Of a stretch of 64,000 nt of DNA, positions 1 through 8,121 are shown piece after piece. The stretch is from contig NZ_BAABHF010000064.1 of assembly GCF_039541955.1 (NCBI RefSeq), forward strand, positions 3,024 to 67,023, given 5' to 3'. The notes below the pieces were generated by a model that did not search any database, was not told where the DNA came from, and saw only the letters and a program-made list of their open reading frames with translations. This DNA is from Actinoallomurus oryzae. GTDB taxonomy: Bacteria > Actinomycetota > Actinomycetes > Streptosporangiales > Streptosporangiaceae. A program made the position numbers and the translations under genes. Numbering within the stretch: the first letter of the stretch is position 1; each line of letters begins with the position of its first letter.

Positions 1-257
1 CCCCGGAAGGAGAAGGCCGTGTCGTAAGGGACGCGCCGTGAAGTGAGAGAGCGGCGCGGTGGGAGGGCGCCGTGCTGCGCGCGACACCGTGCTGTGGCCG
101 GCAGGGGAGCGGTGTTGCGTGCGGCACGGTGCCATGGGCGGGCAGGGAGCAGCGGCAGGCCACCCGGCCGGCACCGGCAGCGGAGGCACCCGTCCCCGTG
201 CGCGGGCCGCTGCGCGGGTACGAGGTCGTCGTCAGGGCGTCGCCACCGTCCAGGGCG
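1..257. other. Left-edge stretch with no supported gene
   Basis: A plus-strand frame closes with TAA at 25-27 and could be the last eight codons of a gene that lies mostly outside the window, but this is too short to judge. The rest up to the stop codon of the minus-strand gene at 258 is GC-rich, and I recognise no gene, RNA or operator in it. Confidence 0.3.
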
Positions 258-1517
258 TTATCGCCGGTCGGTGTCGAAGGTTCGCAGCACCAGGCCGGTA
301 CGGGGCTTCGGGCCGAACGACGTCGACTTGCGCGGCACCTTCTCGCCGCCGGCCGCCACCGCCAGTACGTCCGCCACCTCCAGCGGGTTGAGGATCACCG
401 CGGTGCCGTTCGTGCGGCGGGCCTTTCGCAGAGCGCTCGCCGCGTCGTGGTGGACGATACGGACGTTCGACTCGTCGTCGGTGATGTGCCACAGCTCGGG
501 GATCAGCAGTCGGTGGAGTACGGCCGTGTCCAGGCCACGCCAGCAGGGAGAGGTCCCGTCCGGCATCGATCTTGTGACCTGTGCCTGGTCCGGGTCGGTG
601 AGCAGGAAGAGGTCCTCCTCTTCCCCGCCGATGAGGAACGCCGTACCGTCCTGCGCGGCGAGGCGGTCGAGCGCCGTCGGCAGGTCCGGCCCGACCTGTT
701 CCGTGCGGAAGGCGGCCTTCGCCAGCCGTACGGCGTCGGACACCGCGAGGTTCGGGATCACCCGGTGGATCGCGCCGAGACGAGGAGGGTAGGCGCTCGA
801 GTCGACGAGCAGCGCCAGACCGTAGTCCCACGGTCCCGGCCCCTCGTGCGCCTCCTTCAGCGCCTGATACGTCGCATACCGGTGATGACCGTCGGCGATC
901 AGCGCCTGGCGTTCCCGCAGGTCGGCGGCGATCGACGCGTGGACGGCGGGGTCGGTGATCGCCCACAGCCGGTGCCGTACGTCGTCGCCGGTGCTCGTCT
1001 CCAGCAGCGGAGGAGACGAGGCCACCTCGTCGACCAGGCGGCTGGTGACCGAGGCGCCCTCTCCGTCGTACAGCAGGAAGATCGGTTCGAGGTTCGCCCG
1101 CGTGGCGGTCATCAGGGCCAGCCGGTCGCGGATCGGCCCCGGGTAGACGTCCTCGTGCGGCAGGATCACCCGCGATCCCGGGCCGTGCACTCCCAGGGCC
1201 CCGATCAGACCACGCTGCAGAACGCCCTCTCCGGCCTCCTCGTAGGCGTACAGCGCCGGTTCCGTGTCGACCGTCATCACCCCGGTGGCGAGCCACGCCC
1301 GCAGCGTCTCAGCGGCGTCGCCGTAGTCCTGCTGGGGGAGGATCAATCGGACGATGTTGTGCGGTTCGTCGGCCATGAACCGTTTCAGGGCCTCTTCGTC
1401 GATGAGGTCGTACGGCGGCGAGGTCACCGCGGCCAGCGAGCTCACCTTGGAGGAGGCGTAGCGTACGGCGCGGAACGGTTCGAGGCTGAGGCCGGGCTGA
1501 GTGGTCACGTCGGGCAT
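258..1517 (-). CDS. DUF1015 family protein
   Basis: A 419-residue protein of the DUF1015 family, cytosolic, with no established reaction. Family hallmarks visible are an N-terminal PFRAVRY...VTSPPYDLI segment (about residues 14-39), HEDVYPGPIRDRL (121-133) and the conserved ADGHHRYAT block (208-216). ATG 1517 is chosen over an in-frame ATG at 1571, because the longer version would come within 2 bp of the divergent TPR gene and DUF1015 proteins begin close to this point. A TTGAGC - 16 bp - TATCTA pair on the minus strand (1547 to 1520) lies directly upstream, so the transcript may have almost no leader. Identification is by family motifs only. Confidence 0.85.
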   Translation of the reverse strand: MPDVTTQPGLSLEPFRAVRYASSKVSSLAAVTSPPYDLIDEEALKRFMADEPHNIVRLILPQQDYGDAAETLRAWLATGVMTVDTEPALYAYEEAGEGVLQRGLIGALGVHGPGSRVILPHEDVYPGPIRDRLALMTATRANLEPIFLLYDGEGASVTSRLVDEVASSPPLLETSTGDDVRHRLWAITDPAVHASIAADLRERQALIADGHHRYATYQALKEAHEGPGPWDYGLALLVDSSAYPPRLGAIHRVIPNLAVSDAVRLAKAAFRTEQVGPDLPTALDRLAAQDGTAFLIGGEEEDLFLLTDPDQAQVTRSMPDGTSPCWRGLDTAVLHRLLIPELWHITDDESNVRIVHHDAASALRKARRTNGTAVILNPLEVADVLAVAAGGEKVPRKSTSFGPKPRTGLVLRTFDTDRR

Positions 1518-1573
1518 GGTAGATACCGCGGTCTTGTTAGGGCTCAAATGGAGTCGGCGAACGGAGGCCACAA

Positions 1574-1981
1574 ATGGTTCAAGGTTCGGGCCACGGCCAG
1601 GATTCCCCCGGTACGCCGGGAGGCGAGGTCTATGACTGGTATCAGCGTGGATTGAACCTTCTCGAGAGCGGCAGCCCAGCGGCGGCCATCCAGGTGCTCG
1701 AGCACGCGGCGGCGGCCGAGCCGTCGTCCCGGAGCGTCCGCGAGGCGCTCGCCCGCGCCCAGTACGGCGCGAAGCGGTACGCCGAAGCCGCGGAGAACTT
1801 CCGCATGATCGTCGAGGCGGACCCGGCGGAGGACTACGCCCTGTTCGGCCTCGGCCTGGCGCTCACCCGCACCGGCCAGCTCGCCGAGGCCGTCGAGCAC
1901 CTTGCCCTGGCCTGCGCGATGTGCCCGGACAACAAGCACTACGCCACCGCCCTGCGTCACGCCCGCGCCCGCAAGGGATGA
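1574..1981 (+). CDS. Small TPR (tetratricopeptide) protein
   Basis: A 135-residue soluble protein with about three tetratricopeptide units between residues 19 and 125 (patterns such as YDWYQRGLNLLESGSPAAA and EDYALFGLGLALTRTG). The helical repeats suggest a protein-binding adaptor, but no partner can be named. The ATG at 1574 has a GGAGG ribosome site at 1563-1567. It is transcribed away from the DUF1015 gene and towards the HAD phosphatase, about 280 bp downstream. A small TPR gene next to a HAD-IIA gene, upstream of tlyA and recN, is a common actinobacterial order. The 1982-2260 spacer shows nothing I recognise apart from the HAD ribosome site. Confidence 0.8.
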   Translation: MVQGSGHGQDSPGTPGGEVYDWYQRGLNLLESGSPAAAIQVLEHAAAAEPSSRSVREALARAQYGAKRYAEAAENFRMIVEADPAEDYALFGLGLALTRTGQLAEAVEHLALACAMCPDNKHYATALRHARARKG

Positions 1982-2260
1982 CCGGGGACGACGGTGCCCA
2001 CCCGCCCCGCCGGAACCCATCGGCCACGCAGGTCCCCCGACGGCTGAGGCCGGCCCGCCGGGCGGCGGTCACCGGAAGAACCTCACACGTACGGAGCCGT
2101 CCAAGGCGCCCCGTCCACGGCGGTCCGTGCGCGGCGGCGTACGGCGATCCGGAAAGATGACCGGTATGCGCGATCGGGCCGGGGCCTCCAGGGCCTCCCG
2201 GGCGGGTGGATCGGCACTCTCCGGGGAACGTCGCGCGGGGAACGTACAGGAAGGGTGACC

Positions 2261-3241
2261 ATGCGGGGGATCGATCGGCCGCCGGCCGAGGCGTACGACG
2301 TCGGCGTGCTCGACCTCGACGGTGTCGTCTACATCGGCCACGACCCCGTACCGGGGGCGGCGGGGGCGCTCGAGAAGGCGCGGGCGAGCGGCATGCGGCT
2401 CGCGTTCGCGACGAACAACGCCTCGCGGACTCCCAGCGCCACGGCCGCGCTGCTCGGCGACGTCGGCGTGCCCGCGGCGGCGGAGGACGTCGTGACCTCC
2501 GCGCAGGCCGCCGCGCGGCTCCTGGCCGAACGGCTGCCCGCCGGGTCGAAGGTCCTGGTCGTCGGCGGCATGGGGCTGCGTCAGGCGCTGCGGGAGGCCG
2601 GGCTGCGGCCGGTGTCCATGGCGGCCGAGGAGCCGGCGGCGGTCGCCCAGGGATACTCGCCCGGCCTCAGCTACGACCGGCTGGCCGAGGGCGCTCAGGC
2701 GGTGGCCGCCGGAGCGATCTTCGTGGCGTCCAACGGCGACACGACCATCCCCGGCAAGGGCGGGCGGTACCGGCCCGGGAACGGCGCTCTCGTACAGGTG
2801 ATCCGGACCGCCACCGGCGTCGACCCGATCGTCACCGGCAAGCCCGAACGGCCGCTGCACCGCGAGACCATCCTGCGCACCGGCGCCGAGCGGCCTCTGA
2901 TCGTCGGTGACCGGCTCGACACCGACATCGAGGGCGCGCACAACGGCGGCGCCGACAGCCTCCTGGTGCTCACCGGGGTCACCGATCCCCGGACGCTCCT
3001 GGCCGCCCCGCCCCGGCACCGGCCCACGTACGTCTCCGCGGACCTGAACGGTCTCCTCGTCCCGCACAACGGCGTACGGCGCGAGGGGCCGGCGTACGTG
3101 TGCGGCGGCTGGACCGTCTCCGGCGACCTGGAGATGTCAGGGGACGGGGACCCGATGGACGGGCTGCGCGCCCTGTGCGCCGCGGTCTGGGACTCCGGTG
3201 ACCTCGAACGCGGCGAACGGGCGCTCGACCGCCTGTTCTAA
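2261..3241 (+). CDS. HAD-superfamily hydrolase, subfamily IIA (NagD/PGP-like phosphatase)
   Basis: A 326-residue phosphatase of the NagD/4-nitrophenylphosphatase type, which hydrolyses small phosphate esters through an aspartyl-phosphate. Motif I is LDLDGVVY (D18 nucleophile, D20). Motif II is AFATNNAS, the loop lysine is in GKPERPLH, and motif IV is VGDRLDTDIEGA. The C2-type cap lies between motifs II and III. ATG 2261 is preferred to GTG 2255 because AGGAAGG at 2248-2254 is correctly spaced only for the ATG. The 3' end overlaps the stop codon of the convergent SCP2 gene by 4 bp. The true substrate is unknown; phosphoglycolate-type detoxification is one family role. Confidence 0.88.
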   Translation: MRGIDRPPAEAYDVGVLDLDGVVYIGHDPVPGAAGALEKARASGMRLAFATNNASRTPSATAALLGDVGVPAAAEDVVTSAQAAARLLAERLPAGSKVLVVGGMGLRQALREAGLRPVSMAAEEPAAVAQGYSPGLSYDRLAEGAQAVAAGAIFVASNGDTTIPGKGGRYRPGNGALVQVIRTATGVDPIVTGKPERPLHRETILRTGAERPLIVGDRLDTDIEGAHNGGADSLLVLTGVTDPRTLLAAPPRHRPTYVSADLNGLLVPHNGVRREGPAYVCGGWTVSGDLEMSGDGDPMDGLRALCAAVWDSGDLERGERALDRLF

Positions 3242-3579
3242 AGGATCTTGCGTAGGCGCAGCAGGTCGCCGAGGCTGGCTTCGATCTTGAGCCGGCCGCT
3301 GGCCCATGCCTTGCCGACGCCGAGTTCGTCGGCGGCGAGCGCCACCAGGTCGTCGCTGCTGACCGTGAGCCGGACCTGAGCGCCGTTCGGGCTCTCGGCG
3401 ACCTCGAAGTCGTCCATCCCGCCGGCGTGGATGCGGGTGAGGAACACGAGATTCAGATCGGGCACATGGCAGCTGACGGTGCGTTCGACGACGTGCTTGG
3501 CGAGCTCAGCGGGATCCACATCCGTGAGCCGGGTGGCGATGCGTTCGAGCGCCGCACGCGCTTCCTCCAGCGTGGCCAT
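3238..3579 (-). CDS. SCP2-type sterol-transfer-like domain protein
   Basis: A 113-residue single-domain protein resembling the SCP2/sterol carrier fold. It has an N-terminal amphipathic helix, a central beta sheet and the typical C-terminal pattern GKAWASGRLKIEASLGDLLRL, in which SCP2-like proteins carry a G-x-L-x-I/V-x-G stretch. It has no signal peptide or membrane helix. The family binds lipids or hydrophobic ligands in a tunnel; here the ligand is unknown. Start ATG 3579 follows a GGGGGAA-type ribosome site. It lies between the HAD phosphatase and the tlyA group but on the opposite strand, converging with the HAD gene. Confidence 0.75.
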   Translation of the reverse strand: MATLEEARAALERIATRLTDVDPAELAKHVVERTVSCHVPDLNLVFLTRIHAGGMDDFEVAESPNGAQVRLTVSSDDLVALAADELGVGKAWASGRLKIEASLGDLLRLRKIL

Positions 3580-3702
3580 TGTCAGGTCCGTTCCCCCAGT
3601 AGTCGTCCTCGACACCGTTGTCACCCACGGACGGTAGCGTTCTTCCTGAGTCGGGGTCGACCGGCTTGCCGCGAACGCGGCGCTGATTGGGGGACCGATA
3701 AC

Positions 3703-3870
3703 GTGAACGGCACCGAGGGCGAGACCACCGGGGACGAGCGGGTCGACGCCGCGATGGCCCGCCTCGGCGAGCTCGAGGCGACGCCTCCGGCCGAGCACCC
3801 GGCGATCTTCCAGGACGTCCACCGCCGCCTCCAGGACGCCCTGACGGGCATCGACGGCGAGCCGTCGTGA
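3703..3870 (+). CDS. Conserved small protein upstream of tlyA
   Basis: A 55-residue acidic helical protein beginning VNGTEGETTGDERVD and ending RRLQDALTGIDGEPS. The GTG start at 3703 has a GGGGGA ribosome site at 3689-3694. A short ORF of this kind (E-R-V-D-A-A-M-A-R-L ... H-x-x-x-F-x-x-V-H-R-x-L-Q-x-x-L) often precedes tlyA in actinobacteria, as I recall, which supports it being real, but no function is known to me. It has no signal peptide, cysteine or membrane segment. It is co-directional with tlyA, 112 bp upstream. Confidence 0.7.
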   Translation: MNGTEGETTGDERVDAAMARLGELEATPPAEHPAIFQDVHRRLQDALTGIDGEPS

Positions 3871-3982
3871 GCCTCGGCCGGGCCCGCACGGGCGACGCAC
3901 GGCTCCGGGGCGCCCCGGAGGCCGTCGCCGGAAGGCCGCGACGGCGGCGCGCGGCGCTCTCCCACCCGGTGAAGGAGGGCTC

Positions 3983-4783
3983 ATGACGGCACGGCGGCGT
4001 CTGGACAGCGAGCTGGTCCGGCGGGGCCTGGCGCGTTCGCGCGAACAGGCGGTCGAGTTCCTCACCGCCGGACGGGTCACGGTCGGCGGGCGCACCGCCA
4101 CCAAGGCCGCCACCCAGGTCGAGACCTCCGCGCCCATCGTCGTCCGGACCACCGACACCGGTCCGGAGTACGTCTCGCGCGGCGGTCACAAGCTGGCCGG
4201 CGCCCTCGCCGCCTTCGACGAGGTCGATCCCCGGGGCCGCCGCTGCCTCGACGCCGGCGCGTCCACGGGCGGCTTCACCGACGTCCTGCTGCGCGCCGGA
4301 GCCGCGCACGTCGTCGCGGTCGACGTGGGCTACGGCCAGATCGCCTGGTCGCTGCGCACCGACGAGCGGGTGACGGTCGTCGAGCGCCTCAACATCAGGG
4401 AGCTCACGCCGGAGCACGTGGGCGAGCCGCCCACGCTCGTCGTGGCCGACCTGTCGTTCATCTCGCTGCGCCTCGTGCTGGAGCCGATCCGGCGTTGCAC
4501 GGCGCCCGACGCCGACTACGTGATGATGGTCAAACCCCAGTTCGAGGTGGGCAAGGAGCGCGTGGGCGCCGGGGGAGTCGTCCGCGACCCGGCGCTGCGC
4601 GCCGAGGCCGTACGCGACGTGGCGCGCCACGCGGAGATCCTGGGGCTGGGCGCCCGGGGCGTGACGGCCAGCCCGCTGCCCGGCCCGTCGGGCAACGTCG
4701 AGTACTTCCTGTGGCTGCGGGCCGGCGCGCCGCCGCTCGACGACGCCGCCCTGGACAGAGCCGTGGCGGAGGGACCCGCATGA
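3983..4783 (+). CDS. tlyA: TlyA family rRNA (cytidine-2'-O)-methyltransferase
   Basis: A 266-residue TlyA homologue. TlyA enzymes use S-adenosylmethionine to 2'-O-methylate cytidines of 16S and, in type II enzymes, 23S rRNA, a modification linked to capreomycin sensitivity. Residues 1-60 form an S4-like RNA-binding domain (RLDSELVRRGLARSREQAVEF). The methyltransferase core shows SAM motif LDAGASTGGFTD (89-100), K70, D156 in VVADLSF and K184 in KPQFE, matching the catalytic K-D-K set of the family. GAAGGAGGG just before ATG 3983 is a strong ribosome site. The stop overlaps the next ATG (ATGA), so the following 62-codon ORF and nadK are probably co-translated. Confidence 0.93.
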   Translation: MTARRRLDSELVRRGLARSREQAVEFLTAGRVTVGGRTATKAATQVETSAPIVVRTTDTGPEYVSRGGHKLAGALAAFDEVDPRGRRCLDAGASTGGFTDVLLRAGAAHVVAVDVGYGQIAWSLRTDERVTVVERLNIRELTPEHVGEPPTLVVADLSFISLRLVLEPIRRCTAPDADYVMMVKPQFEVGKERVGAGGVVRDPALRAEAVRDVARHAEILGLGARGVTASPLPGPSGNVEYFLWLRAGAPPLDDAALDRAVAEGPA

Positions 4784-4968
4784 CGATCAGCGCATGCCCC
4801 GGGGCGCCGCTCACCGGGGCTCGCGACGCCGTCCGGACCGCCGCGGCGCCTCCGATGACAGACGAACGATCCGTACGCGACCGGTGGCACGGTGTGGCCG
4901 GCCCGTTCCTCGTGCAGGAGCGGGCGCTCGCCGGTGCCGCGGTGGACGTGGCCGAGGAAACCCCATGA
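4780..4968 (+). CDS. 62-residue ORF coupled to tlyA and nadK
   Basis: This ORF starts inside the tlyA stop (ATGA at 4780-4783) and stops inside the nadK start (ATGA at 4965-4968), so it links the two genes with no gap. The product begins MTISACPGAPLTGARDAV and has no recognised domain. Its codons 26-35 read MTDERSVRDR, and their DNA (4855-4874) matches 18 of 20 bases of the nadK start (4965-4984, MTDKRSV). That suggests the 3' half arose by a local duplication of the nadK 5' end. It may be a real small protein, a pure coupling device, or a relic. Coding status is uncertain. Confidence 0.45.
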   Translation: MTISACPGAPLTGARDAVRTAAAPPMTDERSVRDRWHGVAGPFLVQERALAGAAVDVAEETP

Positions 4969-5861
4969 CAGACAAGCGATCCGTCCTCCTCGTGGCGCAC
5001 ACCGGGCGGCCCGGCGCGGTCCGGAGCGCCCAGCTCGTGCTCGACCGGCTGGGCGAGGCCGGCATCTCCGCGCGCGTGCTCGACAGCGAGGCCGAAGACC
5101 TGCACTGCGCGGGCGTCGACGTCACACCGGTGTGCGGCGCGGCGGCCGAGGGCGCGGAGATGGTGATCGTGCTCGGTGGTGACGGCACGCTGCTGCGCGC
5201 CGCCGAGCTCGCCCGGCCCAGCGGCACGCCGGTGCTCGGCGTCAACCTCGGCCATGTGGGCTTCCTGGCCGAGGCGGAGCGCGCCGACCTGGCGGCCACG
5301 GTCGACAAGGTGGCCTCGCGGGCGTACGACGTCGAAGAACGCATGACCGTCGACGTCATCGTCCGCGAGAACGGCGACGTCACCCAGTCGGGCTGGGCAC
5401 TGAACGAAGCGAGCGTCGAGAAGGCCTCGCGTCAGCGCATGCTCGAGGTCATCGCCGAGATCGACGGCCGGCCCCTGTCCCGCTGGGGCTGTGACGGTGT
5501 GGTGTGCGCCACACCGACCGGGTCGACGGCGTACGCCTTCTCGGCGGGCGGCCCGGTCGTGTGGCCCGAGGTGGAGGCGCTGCTCGTCGTCCCGATCAGC
5601 GCGCATGCCCTGTTCGCCCGGCCGATGGTGGTCTCTCCGCGGTCCGTGGTGGCGCTGGAGCTGCTCCCGGACACCTCCGGCGGCGTGCTGTGGTGCGACG
5701 GCCGCCGCCAGATCGAGGTGCCCCCCGGCGCGCGGATCGAGGTACGCCGGGGCGCGATGCCGGTGCGGCTCGCACGCCTGCACCAGACACCGTTCACCGA
5801 CCGTCTCGTCACCAAGTTCGGCCTTCCCGTGGCCGGCTGGCGCGGCCGCGTCCGCTACTGA
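4965..5861 (+). CDS. nadK: NAD kinase (ATP/polyphosphate-NAD kinase)
   Basis: A 298-residue NAD kinase, which phosphorylates NAD+ at the adenosine 2'-OH to give NADP+. The catalytic GGDGTLLRAA motif is at residues 71-80 (D73 catalytic base). N147-E148 sit in the NEAS motif, and the glycine-rich CDGVVCATPTGSTAYAFSAG segment spans about 177-195. Length and motif spacing are typical. It supplies NADP+ for enzymes such as glucose-6-phosphate dehydrogenase, encoded later in the window. It follows the 62-codon ORF with an ATGA overlap and is followed by a hairpin at 5924-5952. Confidence 0.95.
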   Translation: MTDKRSVLLVAHTGRPGAVRSAQLVLDRLGEAGISARVLDSEAEDLHCAGVDVTPVCGAAAEGAEMVIVLGGDGTLLRAAELARPSGTPVLGVNLGHVGFLAEAERADLAATVDKVASRAYDVEERMTVDVIVRENGDVTQSGWALNEASVEKASRQRMLEVIAEIDGRPLSRWGCDGVVCATPTGSTAYAFSAGGPVVWPEVEALLVVPISAHALFARPMVVSPRSVVALELLPDTSGGVLWCDGRRQIEVPPGARIEVRRGAMPVRLARLHQTPFTDRLVTKFGLPVAGWRGRVRY

Positions 5862-5923
5862 GCCGCGCGGCCCCCCGGGAGGCCGGTGGCGCGGGGCGTA
5901 CGGGCACGGTTGTCCGCCGGCGG

Positions 5924-5952
5924 GGTGCCCGACGGCGCGAGCGCCGGGCACC
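5924..5952 (+). terminator. Hairpin after nadK
   Basis: GGTGCCC (5924-5930) pairs with GGGCACC (5946-5952). The inner GGCG/CGCC arms close a CGAG loop with a 3-base bulge. There is no U-tract, as is common in high-GC actinomycetes. The position, about 60 bp after the nadK stop and before the LexA box, fits a terminator separating nadK from recN. Confidence 0.45.
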
Positions 5953-6116
5953 AGGGGCGGGGCGCTCGGCAGCGCGGCCGTCGGCCCCGGCGGGCACGCG
6001 GGGCGGCGCAGGCCGGGGGCGGCCGGCCCGGGAAGATCGCCTGTTCGTGACCGTCCTTGGCGTGATCTTGAGTCGTGGCAGGAGCATGGCATGTCGTGTG
6101 CGCCCGTAATCTGAGC

Positions 6117-6130
6117 CGAACAAATGTTCG
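6117..6130 (+). promoter_or_regulatory. LexA (SOS) box upstream of recN
   Basis: CGAACAAATGTTCG has perfect 5-bp arms separated by four A/T-rich bases, the actinobacterial SOS-box pattern (consensus TCGAAC-N4-GTTCGA). It lies about 90 bp upstream of the recN start and about 45 bp upstream of a TAGCCT -10-like element. recN is a classical SOS gene, so DNA-damage induction through LexA is a confident inference. Confidence 0.85.
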
Positions 6131-6219
6131 CCTCAACCGGCGATCCGACGGCAATACGTCGCTATGACGGGGTAGCCTCGGGACGCCGGTTGTGCAGTGC
6201 GACGGGAGGGGTTCGACAG

Positions 6220-7926
6220 GTGCGGCCCATGGTCGAGGAAGTACGGATCCAGAACCTCGGGGTGATCGAGGAGGCCGTTCTCGAGCTGTCCCCCGGCTTC
6301 AACGTGGTGACCGGTGAGACCGGCGCCGGTAAGACGATGGTGGTGACCAGCCTCGGGCTGCTGTTCGGCGGGCGTGCCGACCCGCAGCGCGTTCGCCCCG
6401 GCGCCGACCGGGCCACCGTCGAGGGGCGCATCGTCGTCGAGGAGGGCGGCAAGGTCGCCGCGCGCGTCGACGAGGCCGGTGGCGAGCTCGACGACGGCGC
6501 GCTGATCGTCACCCGGTCGATCTCGTCGGAGGGGCGCTCTCGCGCCCACCTGGGCGGCCGTCAGGTCCCCGTCGCGATGCTCATCAACGTGGCCGACGAC
6601 CTGGTCGCCGTGCACGGCCAGTCCGACCAGCAGCGGCTGCTGCAGGCGGGTCGCCAGCGGGCCGCCCTCGACCGGTTCGCCGGAGACAAGGTCGCCAAGC
6701 CGCTGCGCGGCTACATCGCCGCCTACCGCAGGCACCGTGAGGTCACGCAGCGGCTCGAGGAGCTGACCACGCAGGCCCGCGAGCGGGCCCAGGAGGCCGA
6801 CATGCTCCGCTTCGGCCTGGAGGAGATCGAGAAGGTCGACCCCAAGCCGGGGGAGGACGAGCGGCTCGCGGCCGAGGAGGAGCGTCTCGCGCACGCCGAC
6901 GCGCTGCGCACGGCCGCGACCGGCGCGCACGAGGCCCTGCAGGGCGATCCGACCGCCACCACCGGCGCCGCCGACGCGATCAGCCTCCTCAGCGGGGCCC
7001 GGCAGGCGCTGGAGGCGGTACGGGCCCACGACGAGGCGCTGGCCGGCCAGGCCGACCGGCTCTCCGAGGCCGTCTACCTGGTCTCCGACGTCGCGGCCGA
7101 GCTCGCCGGCTACGCCGAGTCGGTCGAGGCCGACCCGGCGCTGCTGGCGAGCGTCCAGGAGCGCCGGGCCGCCCTGACGAGCCTCATCCGCAAGTACGGC
7201 GAGGACGTCGACGCCGTGCTCGCGTGGGCCGAGCGCTCCGTCGCGCGGCTGTCCGAGCTCGACTCCGACGACGACCGCATCGAGGAGCTCCGCGCCGAAC
7301 ACGACGACCTGACCGGCCGGCTGACCGAGCTGTCCGCCGAGCTGACCGAGGCCCGCATGGAGGCGGCCGAGCGACTCTCGGAGGCGGTGACCGCGGAGCT
7401 GACCGCGCTCGCCATGCCCCATGCGCAGGTGGTCGTCGCGGTGACGCCGCAGGAGGAGTTCGGGCCGCACGGTGTCGACGAGGTCGAGCTGCGGCTCGCC
7501 GCCCACCCGGGCGCGCCGCCGCTGCCGCTGCACAAGGGCGCCTCCGGCGGTGAGCTCTCCCGGGTCATGCTGGCCATCGAGGTGGTGTTCGCGGGCGCCG
7601 ACCCCGTGCCGACGTTCGTCTTCGACGAGGTGGACGCCGGCGTCGGCGGCAAGGCCGCCGTGGAGATCGGGCGGCGGCTCGCCCGGCTGGCCAAGTCGGC
7701 GCAGGTGATCGTGGTGACCCACCTTCCGCAGGTGGCGGCCTTCGCCGACCAGCATCTGGTGGTGGAGAAGTCCAACGACGGGCGTGTCGTCCGCAGCGGT
7801 GTGACCGCCCTCGACGACGCCGGCCGCGTACGCGAGCTGTCCCGCATGCTCGCGGGACTGGAGGACTCCGAGCTGGGCCGTGCGCACGCGGAGGAGCTTC
7901 TGGCCATCGCCGCCGCCGAGCGGTGA
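6220..7926 (+). CDS. recN: DNA repair protein RecN
   Basis: A 568-residue SMC-like ATPase of double-strand break repair. Walker A is GETGAGKT (residues 32-39). Long coiled-coil arms fill roughly 160-390, the ABC signature is KGASGGELSRVMLAIE, and Walker B is TFVFDEVDAGVGG. RecN dimers tether DNA ends and assist RecA loading. GTG 6220 is chosen because GGGAGGGG at 6204-6211 lies 8 bases upstream; ATG 6229 (MVEEVRIQNLG) is the alternative and is too far from that site. A LexA box at 6117-6130 indicates SOS control. The downstream 7927-8121 spacer shows no gene. Confidence 0.95.
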   Translation: MRPMVEEVRIQNLGVIEEAVLELSPGFNVVTGETGAGKTMVVTSLGLLFGGRADPQRVRPGADRATVEGRIVVEEGGKVAARVDEAGGELDDGALIVTRSISSEGRSRAHLGGRQVPVAMLINVADDLVAVHGQSDQQRLLQAGRQRAALDRFAGDKVAKPLRGYIAAYRRHREVTQRLEELTTQARERAQEADMLRFGLEEIEKVDPKPGEDERLAAEEERLAHADALRTAATGAHEALQGDPTATTGAADAISLLSGARQALEAVRAHDEALAGQADRLSEAVYLVSDVAAELAGYAESVEADPALLASVQERRAALTSLIRKYGEDVDAVLAWAERSVARLSELDSDDDRIEELRAEHDDLTGRLTELSAELTEARMEAAERLSEAVTAELTALAMPHAQVVVAVTPQEEFGPHGVDEVELRLAAHPGAPPLPLHKGASGGELSRVMLAIEVVFAGADPVPTFVFDEVDAGVGGKAAVEIGRRLARLAKSAQVIVVTHLPQVAAFADQHLVVEKSNDGRVVRSGVTALDDAGRVRELSRMLAGLEDSELGRAHAEELLAIAAAER

Positions 7927-8121
7927 GCGTGGGGCGCCGTCCGGGGTCACGTATGCTCACAGGGCCCGGACGACCTCCGGCCCGGCCATGCCCCGCTCCC
8001 CGGGGGCCGGGCTCAGAGCACCGAGCCGGACACCGAGCGACGCGCACGGTAAAGAACGAACACGCCTTTACGATCGTCGTTACAAGTGTCACCGTCCGCG
8101 CTCTGGCAGGATGGCATCACG

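Larger units (their letters stand above)
5862..6219. other. nadK-recN intergenic region with terminator-like hairpin and LexA site
   Basis: This 358-bp spacer is extremely GC-rich in its first 170 bp, which contains the hairpin listed at 5924-5952. It then drops in GC and holds the LexA box at 6117-6130 and a TAGCCT -10-like element at 6173-6178 ahead of recN. I see no convincing gene in it on either strand. Confidence 0.6.

Noticed and set aside
6133..7950. 605-codon minus-strand frame opposite recN
   Set aside because: Shadow of recN, with repeated Leu/Gly/His-rich composition.
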